From NCBI GenBank assembly GCA_001683825.1, contig LXTR01000025.1, forward strand, positions 1 through 57,772: a DNA stretch of 57,772 bases, written 5' to 3'. Source of the stretch: Flavobacteriaceae bacterium CP2B (GTDB lineage: Bacteria > Bacteroidota > Bacteroidia > Flavobacteriales > Flavobacteriaceae). Shown here one piece after another: positions 44,998 to 53,527 of the stretch. The notes under the pieces are model-generated. The model worked only from the letters and a program-made list of their open reading frames with translations. It was not told the DNA's origin and searched no databases. The translations under genes and the position numbers were made by a program. The stretch's first letter is position 1. Each line of letters begins with the position of its first letter.

Positions 44998-46062
44998 ATG
45001 AAAAAACACAATTTTAGCGCAGGACCTTGCATCCTGCCATTCGAGGTGATGCAAAAAGCCGCCGAGGCGGTTGTTGAACTGGACCAAATAGGACTGTCGC
45101 TCATAGAGATATCCCACCGCAGCAAGGAATTTGTGGCCATTATGGACAAGGCCCGCTCCCTGGCCCTGGAACTCCTTGGGCTCCAAGGCAAAGGCTACCA
45201 GGCCATTTTCCTGCAGGGCGGTGCCAGTATGCAATTCCTGATGGTCGCCTACAACCTGCTGGAAAACAAAGCCGGCTACCTCAATACGGGGACCTGGAGC
45301 GATAAAGCCATCAAGGAGGCCAGGTTGTTTGGGGACGTGGTGGAGGTAGCTTCGTCCAAAGACCAAAATTACAACTTCATCCCCCGGGAATACGGGGTCC
45401 CCAATGACCTCGACTATTTGCACCTGACCTCCAACAATACGATTTTCGGGACCCAGGTCAAATCATTCCCGAAAACCGGGGTACCCCTGGTTTGCGATAT
45501 GAGTTCCGATATTTTCTCCAGGCAGCTCGACTTTTCGCAATTTGACCTGATTTACGCCGGGGCACAAAAGAATATGGGCCCTGCGGGGGCCACGCTCGTC
45601 GTAGTGAAGGAAGGCCTGCTGGGCAAGGTAAGCCGGAAGATCCCTTCCATGCTGGATTACAAGGTGCACATAGACAAGGAAAGCATGTTTAACACCCCTC
45701 CGGTCTTCGCCGTCTATGTGTGTATGCTGACACTGCAGTGGCTCAAAGACCTGGGAGGTATCCCGGCCATCGAGGACATCAATGAAAAGAAAGCCAAGCT
45801 GATCTATTCGGAAATAGACCTCAACCCCCTCTTCAAAGGGTTTGCCAACAAAGAAGACCGTTCCAACATGAATGCTACCTTTACCCTGGCAGATGAGGGC
45901 CTCAAAGATACTTTTGACGCCATGTGGAAGGAGGCGGGGATCAATGGGCTGAACGGCCACCGCTCTGTAGGGGGCTACCGGGCTTCCATGTACAACGCCT
46001 TGTCCCTGGAAAGTGTCGGTGTGCTGGTAGACGTGATGAGCGATTTGGAGCGTAAGGCATAA
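44998..46062 (+). CDS. serC: phosphoserine aminotransferase
   Basis: SerC transaminates 3-phosphohydroxypyruvate with glutamate to O-phosphoserine. From ATG 44998 it has 354 residues, the usual length; the in-frame ATG at 44974 is an upstream alternative. The N-terminal FSAGPCILPFEVM signature, FLQGGASMQF, the PLP-binding lysine in YAGAQKNMGPAG, and the C-terminal GHRSVGGYRASMYNA all match. It is followed at 145 bases by serA, giving two consecutive pathway enzymes. The third step, SerB, is not seen. Confidence 0.96.
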   Translation: MKKHNFSAGPCILPFEVMQKAAEAVVELDQIGLSLIEISHRSKEFVAIMDKARSLALELLGLQGKGYQAIFLQGGASMQFLMVAYNLLENKAGYLNTGTWSDKAIKEARLFGDVVEVASSKDQNYNFIPREYGVPNDLDYLHLTSNNTIFGTQVKSFPKTGVPLVCDMSSDIFSRQLDFSQFDLIYAGAQKNMGPAGATLVVVKEGLLGKVSRKIPSMLDYKVHIDKESMFNTPPVFAVYVCMLTLQWLKDLGGIPAIEDINEKKAKLIYSEIDLNPLFKGFANKEDRSNMNATFTLADEGLKDTFDAMWKEAGINGLNGHRSVGGYRASMYNALSLESVGVLVDVMSDLERKA

Positions 46063-46207
46063 AGGCAGGGTGCCGGCTATACATCGGCCAGCCCCGGGTG
46101 TCCTCTTGCTGCCCATTGGTGCGGGCCATGGTGTGCCATATGGGGGCGTAGGATTGGATACGGCCAATGAGCCACGAATAATAACGTATAACACATAACA
46201 CCATCCC

Positions 46208-47158
46208 ATGAAAATACTGGCCAATGACGGAATAGCCCAAGAGGGTAAAGTTGCGCTGGAGAAAGCGGGGTTCGAGGTGATTACCACCCGGGTCGCCCAG
46301 GAGCAACTCATCGACTATATCAACAACCATAAGATTGTCGCCCTTTTGGTGCGGTCCGCCACCCAGGTCGACCGGGAGCTTATTGATAGCTGCCCGGGGC
46401 TGAAGCTTATCGGCCGGGGCGGTGTTGGCATGGACAATATCGCCGTCTCCTATGCCAAAGAAAAGGGCCTGCACGTGATCAATACCCCGGCGGCCTCCTC
46501 GGAATCCGTGGCCGAACTGGTTTTTGCGCACCTTTACGGAGGCGTCCGCTACCTGCACAGCGCCAACCGCCTGATGCCCCTGGAAGGAGACAGCCAGTTC
46601 AAGAAACTTAAAAAATCGTTTGCTGCAGGGGTCGAATTGCGCGGCAAGACCCTGGGGGTCATCGGGTTTGGGAGGATCGGGCAGGCCACCGCCAGGATCG
46701 CCCTGGGTGTGGGGATGAAAGTGGTATACCACGACCCATTTTTGGAGACCGCTTCCCTCTCTGTGGAATTTTTCGACGGGCAGTCTGTTTCCTTCGATTT
46801 TGAAAGCCGCCCCCTGGATCAACTCCTGAAAATCAGCGACTTTATTACCCTGCATGTACCGGCCCAAAAGGCATACATCCTGGGGAAGAAGGAATTTGGC
46901 CTGATGAAAAATGGCGTGGGTATTGTCAATGCCGCCAGGGGGGGTGTCATAGACGAAGTGGCCCTGGTGGAAGCCCTGGAGACCGGGCAGGTCGCCTTTG
47001 CAGGGCTGGATGTTTTTGAATCCGAACCTACCCCCGAAATTAAGATCCTGATGCACCCCAATATTTCCCTTACCCCCCATATAGGGGCCGCTACGGCGGA
47101 AGCCCAACAACGTATCGGGCTGGAACTGGCCCAACAGATTACGCGGTTGTTGCAATAA
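46208..47158 (+). CDS. serA: D-2-hydroxyacid dehydrogenase / phosphoglycerate dehydrogenase
   Basis: A 316-residue NAD-dependent 2-hydroxyacid dehydrogenase. The substrate-domain motif GRGGVGMDNIAV and the NAD-fold GVIGFGRIGQATARIA are present, with catalytic Arg in NAARGGVID, Glu in FESEPT and His in TPHIGAAT. It lacks the C-terminal ACT regulatory domain of long SerA, as in many Bacteroidota. Position beside serC makes phosphoglycerate dehydrogenase the best reading. It is the second gene of the serC-serA pair. Confidence 0.92.
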   Translation: MKILANDGIAQEGKVALEKAGFEVITTRVAQEQLIDYINNHKIVALLVRSATQVDRELIDSCPGLKLIGRGGVGMDNIAVSYAKEKGLHVINTPAASSESVAELVFAHLYGGVRYLHSANRLMPLEGDSQFKKLKKSFAAGVELRGKTLGVIGFGRIGQATARIALGVGMKVVYHDPFLETASLSVEFFDGQSVSFDFESRPLDQLLKISDFITLHVPAQKAYILGKKEFGLMKNGVGIVNAARGGVIDEVALVEALETGQVAFAGLDVFESEPTPEIKILMHPNISLTPHIGAATAEAQQRIGLELAQQITRLLQ

Positions 47159-47245
47159 GGGTGCATTTTGGGCGTGAAAATTCCTGAAAACCTGGGCTTT
47201 TGTCCTATCTTATAGCATTTTCTAACCAAAAATGCACTTCAAACA

Positions 47246-47878
47246 ATGTCAGGAATACTCGATTTGCTCAGCAGCCCGACAGGGCAACAACTCATCAGCG
47301 GGATGGCCAGGGAAACAGGACAACCCGAAAACAAAACAGCCGAGGTACTAGGCATGGCCATGCCCTTATTTCTGGGGGCCATGAAAAAGAACGTCGCCAA
47401 CCCCAAAGGGGCCGATGGGCTGATGCAGGCCCTTTCCGGCAAACATGACGGCAGTATCCTCAATAATCTGGAAGGGATGTTCCAGGGAGGGGTCAACCGG
47501 GAAGTCGTCAAAGACGGGGCCGGGATCCTGGGCCATGTATTTGGCAACAAACAGGACCGGGTTGAAAACGCCCTGAGCCTCAAATCAGGCCTGGACGCTG
47601 GTGCTGTAGCTCAGATCCTTAAAATCGCGGCGCCCATCGTCATGGGTTTCCTCGGCCGGCAAAAGGCCCAGAACAAGGTGGAAGACGCGGGGGCCATGAA
47701 CACCCTGTTGGGCAGTATGCTCGGGGGGCAGCCCCAGGAGAACCAGAGCCTGATCATGAGCCTGCTCGATGCCGACGGCGATGGCAGTGTCCTGGACGAT
47801 GTAGCCGGGATGGTCCTGGGGACGACTCAAAAAAAAAGCGGGTTGGGAGGCCTGCTGGGAGGGCTTTTCGGGAAATAG
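47246..47878 (+). CDS. DUF937 domain protein
   Basis: A 210-residue protein of the DUF937 family, with the typical LLSSPTGQQLISGMA start and two repeats of helical bundles (about residues 1-75 and 85-160). The C-terminal part has DADGDGSVLDDVAGMV, which reads like a single EF-hand or dockerin-type calcium loop, and a Gly-rich tail (GLGGLLGGLFG). It has no signal. DUF937 members resemble YidB and have unknown roles. It follows serA by 87 bases and ends at a clear terminator, so it is probably the last gene of the serC-serA unit. Confidence 0.88.
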   Translation: MSGILDLLSSPTGQQLISGMARETGQPENKTAEVLGMAMPLFLGAMKKNVANPKGADGLMQALSGKHDGSILNNLEGMFQGGVNREVVKDGAGILGHVFGNKQDRVENALSLKSGLDAGAVAQILKIAAPIVMGFLGRQKAQNKVEDAGAMNTLLGSMLGGQPQENQSLIMSLLDADGDGSVLDDVAGMVLGTTQKKSGLGGLLGGLFGK

Positions 47879-47907
47879 CGCCCCGGATTGTATTAACAGT
47901 ATTTAAC

Positions 47908-47939
47908 AAAACCACCTGCCAACGCAAGTGGTTTTTTTG
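47908..47939 (+). terminator. rho-independent terminator
   Basis: AAAACCAC (47908-47915) pairs with GTGGTTTT (47928-47935), with an inner TGC/GCA stem around CAAC and one C-A mismatch, followed by TTTGT. It ends the serC-serA-DUF937 unit, 29 bases after the stop. Confidence 0.85.
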
Positions 47940-47961
47940 TATCTTCTGTTAAAAGGAAATT

Positions 47962-48417
47962 ATGAAAAAAATAGGGGTAATTACCGTGACTGCAATTTTG
48001 CTCATTGGCGGTTTGATGGCCTGTGACAGCAGTAAGAAAACCGTACAGGTCACCGAACAGGAAAAGATGGCATTTCAACAGCAAGAGGAAGATACGGTGA
48101 TCATTGGCAATGAAAGCACCAACTATGAAATTATCATCATAGAACCCGGGTTCCAGACCTGGCTGCAGAGCGTGGCGAGGCCCGAGGGGTACTATTCACA
48201 GTCGTTCCTGGAGAACCGCAACCGCATTTTCGTGACCACCTGGAACCAAAGGGTACTGGAACCTACGCGTTTTGACCCCATGCTGTACGAGATGCAGATC
48301 AACTATGAGCCCTTCGTGGATTACGGGTACGAAGTCAATTACAAGCTTTATTACTACTTTATCTTCTTCCAACGCAAATACAATCAACGGCTGGGGCCTT
48401 TTTTACCCAGGATTTAA
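47962..48417 (+). CDS. DUF6146-like lipoprotein
   Basis: A 151-residue lipoprotein (signal MKKIGVITVTAILLIGG, lipobox LMAC). The mature part is a single alpha/beta domain dense in aromatics, with FQTWLQSVARPEGYYSQSFLENRNR and a C-terminal YKLYYYFIFFQRKYNQRLG typical of the DUF6146 family. Function is unknown. It is the first of three small genes before a TonB receptor. Confidence 0.88.
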   Translation: MKKIGVITVTAILLIGGLMACDSSKKTVQVTEQEKMAFQQQEEDTVIIGNESTNYEIIIIEPGFQTWLQSVARPEGYYSQSFLENRNRIFVTTWNQRVLEPTRFDPMLYEMQINYEPFVDYGYEVNYKLYYYFIFFQRKYNQRLGPFLPRI

Positions 48418-48421
48418 CCCG

Positions 48422-48429
48422 TATATTTG
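48422..48429 (+). promoter_or_regulatory. -7 promoter element for the DUF6787-like gene
   Basis: TATATTTG, a full TAnnTTTG match, starts five bases after the DUF6146-like stop and ends 16 bases before the next ATG. It would give the DUF6787-like and following genes a separate short-leader transcript. Confidence 0.5.
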
Positions 48430-48445
48430 CGCCTAAAAGACAGGC

Positions 48446-48769
48446 ATGCAAAAATTGAAAAAGCGTTGGGGCATCGAATCGAACCTCCAGCTGTTTTTTA
48501 TCCTTGTCGTTTTTGCCGTTACCGGATCTGCCTCCGTCTATGTGGCCAAACCCTTCCTGGAACTCCTGCAGATAAAACCTTCCAGTTTTCCGGAAGCCTG
48601 GTGGGGCCAGGGGGCCTACTGGACCCTGAGGATCCTCCTGATCTTCCCGTTTTACCAATTGTTGTTGTTGCTTTTTGGTTGGGTATTCGGGCAGTTCCGC
48701 TTCTTCTGGAATTTTGAAAAGAAAATGTTGCAGCGCACGGGCCTGGGCCGTATTTTTAACCGCCACTGA
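48446..48769 (+). CDS. small membrane protein, DUF6787-like
   Basis: A 107-residue inner-membrane protein with two long hydrophobic helices (LQLFFILVVFAVTGSASVYVA and ILLIFPFYQLLLLLFGWVF) around a KPFLELLQIKP loop, and a basic C-terminus (KKMLQRTGLGRIFNRH). This matches the small flavobacterial DUF6787 proteins, from memory. Function is unknown. It is followed four bases later by the small His/Cys-containing protein gene, so the two are co-translated. Confidence 0.85.
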   Translation: MQKLKKRWGIESNLQLFFILVVFAVTGSASVYVAKPFLELLQIKPSSFPEAWWGQGAYWTLRILLIFPFYQLLLLLFGWVFGQFRFFWNFEKKMLQRTGLGRIFNRH

Positions 48770-48773
48770 TCCT

Positions 48774-49145
48774 ATGCAGCACGCAGTACACATAGCACCC
48801 TTAGCCAGACGTGTACAACGGCGGATCTCGCGATTGGCCCTAGCCATGGCTATGGCCACCCTGATGGGGTGTATGGCGTTGCCCTCTGTGGTAAATCTGG
48901 TACATGCCATTTACCAGCACCAGGAACTGGAATGCGGCAACGACAGCCGTATCCATTTCCACGAAGCGGAATTTGACTGCACCTTTCAAAAATTCAAAAA
49001 CACCACCCCCCTTTACTTCACCCTGGAGGTGGCGCACCTCTGGATTCCACGTCCAAACACGGTACACCACTTCCCACATTATGCATTTTTAGGGCTGTTT
49101 GAAGGGCTGTCGTTCAGCCTCCGCGGCCCACCTTCACTTTCATAA
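48774..49145 (+). CDS. small exported-type protein preceding a TonB receptor
   Basis: A 123-residue protein from ATG 48774, with a basic start and a hydrophobic segment (LALAMAMATLMGCMALPSVV) that acts as signal or anchor. The rest is rich in potential metal ligands: HQELECGNDSRIHFHEAEFDC is followed by the terminal FSLRGPPSLS. Two cysteines and several His/Glu residues fit small proteins encoded just before metal-related TonB receptors in this phylum. It starts four bases after the DUF6787-like stop and its end is 46 bases before the receptor. A role in metal capture is inference. Confidence 0.72.
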   Translation: MQHAVHIAPLARRVQRRISRLALAMAMATLMGCMALPSVVNLVHAIYQHQELECGNDSRIHFHEAEFDCTFQKFKNTTPLYFTLEVAHLWIPRPNTVHHFPHYAFLGLFEGLSFSLRGPPSLS

Positions 49146-49191
49146 CTTCGCTTACCTATTTATTTTTTTTAATTCTAAAAGCATATTAGTT

Positions 49192-51435
49192 ATGAGATAT
49201 TTTTGGTTGCTGCTCATGGCCCTTAGCGCCTATATGGGCCATTCCCAATTTTCAATCCAGGGCAGGGTTACCGACGGTTCGGACAACTCCCCACTGGAAC
49301 AGGTTTCTGTCTACCTTCCCCAACTGGAGAAAGGGGTCGTCACCGATGCATCGGGAAATTTTGAAATACAAAACCTGCCGGCAGGCTCCTACAAATTGGT
49401 GGCCTCGTACATCGGCTACAAAACCTTTTCGCAAAACATCAATACCGGCACAGGGGCTGCCATGATGGAAATACGCCTGGAGCCCAGCGCCATCGAGATA
49501 GAAGAGGTGATCGTCTCTACCCCCTTCCACAAACTCCAACGGGAAAATGTGATGAAAGTCGAGCAGGTCAGGATGGCCGAACTCCGGAACCAGGGAAGCA
49601 TCACCCTGTCTGACGGGATCACCAATATCCCCGGGGTTGAGAGTGTCTCTACGGGTGTTGGGATCGGGAAGCCGGTCATACGGGGGCTTAGTGCCAACCG
49701 CGTCCTGGTCTATGCACAGGGCGTACGGCTGGAGAACCAGCAGTTTGGGGATGAACACGGCCTTGGAGTGAACGATGCCGGTATTGAAAGCGTGGAGGTC
49801 ATCAAAGGCCCTGCCTCCCTCCTTTACGGATCCGATGCGCTTGGGGGGGTCCTTTACCTCAACCCGGAAAAATTTGCCATGTCCGGTCAAAGCGAGGGGG
49901 ATGTGGCCCTGAACTACTTCTCCAATACCCAGGGGTATTCTACCAATGCCGGTTTCAAAAGATCCGGGGAGCGGTTTAAATTCCTCCTGAGGGGGTCGCT
50001 TTCCTCCCATACGGATTATAAAGGTGGGGACGGCGTCCTGGTAACCAATTCGCGTTTCCGGGATTACGACCTGAAGACGGGGGTAGGATACCAGACAGGG
50101 TCCTTTAAGACCGAGTTGCGGTACAATTACAATTATTCGGAACTGGGTATCCCCGAAACTGTTGGGGAGCAGACCAGGGAACGTACCCCCACCACCCCCT
50201 ACCAGGAGTTGGGCAACCACATCCTGAGTTCAGATACTGACCTTTTCTTTGAAAACTCCAGCCTCCGCCTGACACTGGGCTATGTGTATAACGACCGCAA
50301 GGAATATGAGGAGCACGGGGAAGAAGAAACGGCGCCAGCCGAAGAAGACGAGGGCCCTGCCCTCCACATGCAGCTGGCTACCCTGAACTACAACCTGCAA
50401 TACCACCTGCCCAAGTCCAAAAGGCTGGAGACCATCATCGGGGTACAGGGTATGCACCAGACCAATGAAAACCTGGGGGAAGAAGTACTCATCCCCGATG
50501 CCACCACCAATGATTTCGGGCTCCTGGCAACTTCGCACCTGCACTTTGAAAAGAGCGACCTGCAGCTGGGCCTGCGCTATGATATCCGGTCGGTCTCCGC
50601 CCGCCAAAACGGCGTTTCCGGGGAAGAAGGCTACATCGGGGCCCTGGACAGGGATTTCAATAGCGTGAACGCCGCGCTGGGATACCGGATAGACCTCAGC
50701 AAGCAAATTATCGGGAGGATCAACCTGGCTTCGGGCTTCAGGGCACCCAACCTGGCCGAGTTAACGTCCAATGGCGTCCACGAAGGCACCAACCGCTATG
50801 AAATAGGGAATCCCGACCTGGACAACGAGCAGAACCTGCAAACCGATATTGCGCTGGAATACGAAAACGAACACTTTGAATTCTATGTCAATGGCTTCTA
50901 CAACCTGGTAAATTCCTTTATCTACCTGGAACCCAATGGGGAATTTGTGGGGACCGATGCCGTGTACCTGTACCGGCAACAGGATGCCAAACTATATGGG
51001 GGCGAGATTGGCGTACACATCCATCCCCACCCGCTAGACTGGTTGCACCTGGAGAGCAGCTTTGAACGTGTGCGAGGCGAGCTGGATGCGGGCGGGAACC
51101 TGCCGCTCATCCCGGCCAACCGCCTGAACAATACCCTGAGGGTCGAATTTGACCGCAAGGAATCCCGTTGGCAAAACTTCTATGCCTTCTTGGGGCTCAC
51201 CTCCGTATTCAAACAGGACCAGGTAAGTACCTTTGAAACCACCACCCCCGGGTATACCTTACTGAATGCCGGCCTGGGCGGGCGAACACAAATTTTTGAC
51301 CAGGAGGTAGAGCTCAGGCTGAGCGCGAACAACCTGCTGGACAAAGCCTACATCGCTCACCTTTCACGCTTAAAACCCGACAGGATAGCCAACATAGGCC
51401 GGAATATCAGCCTGGGAGTACGGGTAGTGCTCTAA
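49192..51435 (+). CDS. TonB-dependent receptor, possibly metal related
   Basis: A 747-residue outer-membrane receptor, from ATG 49192, with a signal ending near AYMGHSQ. A CarboxypepD_reg-like domain (about 19-105; VTDGSDNSPLEQVSVYLPQ), plug domain (about 115-225; VIRGLSANRVLVYAQGVR) and barrel (to residue 747) follow. In the barrel an acidic loop, EEHGEEETAPAEEDEG near residue 380, resembles the acidic/His loops of zinc or copper receptors such as ZnuD. The His-poor loop makes specificity uncertain. It is preceded by a small ligand-rich protein and its stop overlaps the convergent sterol desaturase-like stop by bases 51432-51435. Confidence 0.92.
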   Translation: MRYFWLLLMALSAYMGHSQFSIQGRVTDGSDNSPLEQVSVYLPQLEKGVVTDASGNFEIQNLPAGSYKLVASYIGYKTFSQNINTGTGAAMMEIRLEPSAIEIEEVIVSTPFHKLQRENVMKVEQVRMAELRNQGSITLSDGITNIPGVESVSTGVGIGKPVIRGLSANRVLVYAQGVRLENQQFGDEHGLGVNDAGIESVEVIKGPASLLYGSDALGGVLYLNPEKFAMSGQSEGDVALNYFSNTQGYSTNAGFKRSGERFKFLLRGSLSSHTDYKGGDGVLVTNSRFRDYDLKTGVGYQTGSFKTELRYNYNYSELGIPETVGEQTRERTPTTPYQELGNHILSSDTDLFFENSSLRLTLGYVYNDRKEYEEHGEEETAPAEEDEGPALHMQLATLNYNLQYHLPKSKRLETIIGVQGMHQTNENLGEEVLIPDATTNDFGLLATSHLHFEKSDLQLGLRYDIRSVSARQNGVSGEEGYIGALDRDFNSVNAALGYRIDLSKQIIGRINLASGFRAPNLAELTSNGVHEGTNRYEIGNPDLDNEQNLQTDIALEYENEHFEFYVNGFYNLVNSFIYLEPNGEFVGTDAVYLYRQQDAKLYGGEIGVHIHPHPLDWLHLESSFERVRGELDAGGNLPLIPANRLNNTLRVEFDRKESRWQNFYAFLGLTSVFKQDQVSTFETTTPGYTLLNAGLGGRTQIFDQEVELRLSANNLLDKAYIAHLSRLKPDRIANIGRNISLGVRVVL

Positions 51436-52313
51436 GCACCCTTCTTCGGTCTTCGGAAGCCATAGATCAATTGCCCAAAGAAGCCTTTGGGAACTTCTTC
51501 ATCCCCCTTGAAACCAAGGGGGATTTTACCCCCCTCCTCTGGGATGTAGTTTGTCTTGAAAAGGTAATCCCACAGGCTCAGGCTAATCCCGAAGTTTACG
51601 CCATAGGCCCCCTCTGGAAGGGTATAGGCGTGGTGGTACAGGTGCATGACCGGATTGTTGAAGATATACTTGAAAGGCCCCCAACTGAGCTTGAGGTTGG
51701 CATGGTTCAGGTGGCCTATGGTGATGGCCGCGAAGTGCACGATAAAGGCTTGCTGCGGTTCAAAACCACCCAGCAGCATCACCCCGAGGGTCTTCAGGGG
51801 CTTGTACAGGATATTCTCCATCCAGTGGTACCGGAAATGGGCCGCAAATCCCATCTCCTTTACGCTGTGGTGTATTTTGTGGAACTGCCATAAGAATTCA
51901 TAGCGGTGCAGCAGGATGTGGGTGAACCATTGGAAGAAATCCAACAAGACGAAAAAGACCAGCAACTGGCCCCACACCGGCCAACCGCTCAGGTCTAACA
52001 GGGCCAGGCTGTACATCTGTACCCCCAGGTCATTGAAAAACACCTCGGAAATCCGGTAAAATCCACTGATAGCAATGGTGAAAATGAAGAAATTAAAAAA
52101 GATGTAAAAGCCATCGAGCCAGAAATCCTTCCTGATGATGCCCTGCTCCTTCCGCCATGGGAAGGCAATCTCCAGTGCCCAAATAAATAGGGAAATAAAG
52201 ATCAGGCCCCAGAAATAGTTGGTATACCAGGGCACCTCCATAAGGATGGACTTCCAGGTCCACCGCAGGTTAGTTTCAAAGGCATTCAAAAAAGCGTCTA
52301 TATATGCATTCAT
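51432..52313 (-). CDS. fatty acid hydroxylase / sterol desaturase family membrane protein (second)
   Basis: A 293-residue di-iron membrane hydroxylase-type protein, distinct in sequence from the one at 30677. Histidine clusters are HILLHRYE, HKIHHSVKE, HLNHANLK and HLYHHAYT, the usual spacing of the family. It has four to five hydrophobic segments. The substrate is unknown. It stops on TAG at 51432-51434, sharing two bases with the TAA of the convergent TonB receptor. It is followed on the same strand by a small membrane protein gene (upstream) at 52358, separated by 44 bases. Confidence 0.88.
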   Translation of the reverse strand: MNAYIDAFLNAFETNLRWTWKSILMEVPWYTNYFWGLIFISLFIWALEIAFPWRKEQGIIRKDFWLDGFYIFFNFFIFTIAISGFYRISEVFFNDLGVQMYSLALLDLSGWPVWGQLLVFFVLLDFFQWFTHILLHRYEFLWQFHKIHHSVKEMGFAAHFRYHWMENILYKPLKTLGVMLLGGFEPQQAFIVHFAAITIGHLNHANLKLSWGPFKYIFNNPVMHLYHHAYTLPEGAYGVNFGISLSLWDYLFKTNYIPEEGGKIPLGFKGDEEVPKGFFGQLIYGFRRPKKGA

Positions 52314-52357
52314 GGTACAGAAGAGAGTCTGGTTGCTCTTGGCAACCTTAGAACGAA

Positions 52358-52666
52358 TTAATTACCTCCGGCGTCCAGTACGGCTTCCTGCCGGCCCCGC
52401 TTAATCACATAGGTATACAGCCACATCAGGGTAAAGCTGGGAAGGAAGTCCATCCCGGGAAGTAATTCTTCCAGGAAGGTGACCACCCCCGCGGCCTTTC
52501 CAAGGTTTCCCTTGTACATACGGGTCATCAGCCATCCCGCCAGGGGTGCCCAGATGACGTCTGAGAACTCCCCTATGCCCGGTAGCATGAAGGAAAGCAT
52601 CCCAGCCAGGTCAAACAGGAGCCCCAGGAAGAGGTATTTGATCTTTTTGTCCTTGGTTGCAGCCAT
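52358..52666 (-). CDS. small membrane protein, unknown function
   Basis: A 102-residue membrane protein with three hydrophobic segments (IKYLFLGLLFDLAGMLSFML, IWAPLAGWLM and FLPSFTLMWLYTYVIK). The last two surround a loop with FLEELLPGMDFLP. It has no recognisable domain, though LPGIGEFSDVIWAPLAGWLM recalls small conserved proteins of the Bacteroidota. It sits between folE and a sterol desaturase-like gene on the same strand, so it is probably part of that transcript. Confidence 0.75.
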   Translation of the reverse strand: MAATKDKKIKYLFLGLLFDLAGMLSFMLPGIGEFSDVIWAPLAGWLMTRMYKGNLGKAAGVVTFLEELLPGMDFLPSFTLMWLYTYVIKRGRQEAVLDAGGN

Positions 52667-52714
52667 AGCCCATAGCCCTAAAGGGGGCCCGGGTACGAAA
52701 ATACCAAAAATTAC

Positions 52715-53341
52715 TCAGGATAGGTCGGAGCTGATCAGTTTTAGGAATTCGTTCCTTGTTTCGATCTTTTCGAACTGCCCCCGGAAACCCGATGTGGTGG
52801 TGACCGAGTTTTGTTTTTGGACACCGCGCATCATCATGCACATGTGTGAAGCTTCGATGACCACTGCCACCCCCTTGGGTTTCAATGTTTTGTTGATACA
52901 CTCCAAAATATCATGGGTCAGGCGTTCCTGCACCTGGAGCCGGCGGGCGAATACATCCACCACCCTGGGGATTTTGCTCAGCCCCACAATGTGGCCGTCG
53001 GGGATATAGGCGATATGGGCCTTTCCGAAAAAGGGCAGCATATGGTGTTCACAGAGCGAGTAGATCTCTATATCCTTAATGATGACCATTTCATTGTAGG
53101 ACTCGGCGAACATGGCGCTTTTCAGGATTTCCACGGCGTCCTGCCTGTAGCCCTGGGTAAGGAAAAGCATGGCCTTGGCCGCTCTTTCGGGGGTTTTTAA
53201 CAACCCCTCCCGGTGGGCATCCTCCCCAAGGTCCTCGATGATCCTGGAAAAGTGCTCCCTTACCTCGTTTGTAATCTCAATACTGTATTCTTCTAAGTGC
53301 TTATAGGGTGCCATAGAGATGGTCTCGCTTAAAATGTTCAT
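52715..53341 (-). CDS. folE: GTP cyclohydrolase I
   Basis: FolE converts GTP to dihydroneopterin triphosphate, the first step of folate and pterin synthesis. The 208-residue protein has the zinc ligands Cys97 and His100 in [10 protein letters not shown] and Cys168 in SHMCMMMRG, the same 71-residue separation as in E. coli. The [23 protein letters not shown] stretch is the conserved catalytic region. It is the zinc-dependent type I enzyme. A full-match -7 element, TAACTTTG on the minus strand, ends 21 bases upstream. The membrane protein gene at 52358 follows 48 bases after its stop. Confidence 0.96.
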   Translation of the reverse strand: MNILSETISMAPYKHLEEYSIEITNEVREHFSRIIEDLGEDAHREGLLKTPERAAKAMLFLTQGYRQDAVEILKSAMFAESYNEMVIIKDIEIYSLCEHHMLPFFGKAHIAYIPDGHIVGLSKIPRVVDVFARRLQVQERLTHDILECINKTLKPKGVAVVIEASHMCMMMRGVQKQNSVTTTSGFRGQFEKIETRNEFLKLISSDLS

Positions 53342-53362
53342 TTTTTTTGTTTAAAGACTAAA

Positions 53363-53370
53363 CAAAGTTA
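53363..53370 (-). promoter_or_regulatory. -7 promoter element for folE
   Basis: On the minus strand this is TAACTTTG, a full TAnnTTTG match, 21 bases before the folE ATG. Confidence 0.55.
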
Positions 53371-53527
53371 CATACTTCCTCCCTTAGTGTCTCCTAAATT
53401 AACTTTTAATTGGCATAAATGGGAGTTTTCTCCCCAATTTTCCAAACATTTCCGGCCATGCCCTCCCCCTGATTATCATTTTGTAGTATTAGGGGTATTG
53501 TTTACTTTCACCCCCAATTCAATGACG

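Noticed and set aside
45941-47155. A 404-residue minus-strand frame
   Set aside because: It covers the well-supported serA gene and has the frame-shadow composition of third-position GC; no family features were seen.
53387-53527. Extended start of the LolD-like ATPase
   Set aside because: The added residues have no similarity to LolD and lie in the divergent control region with folE; homology begins at 53528.
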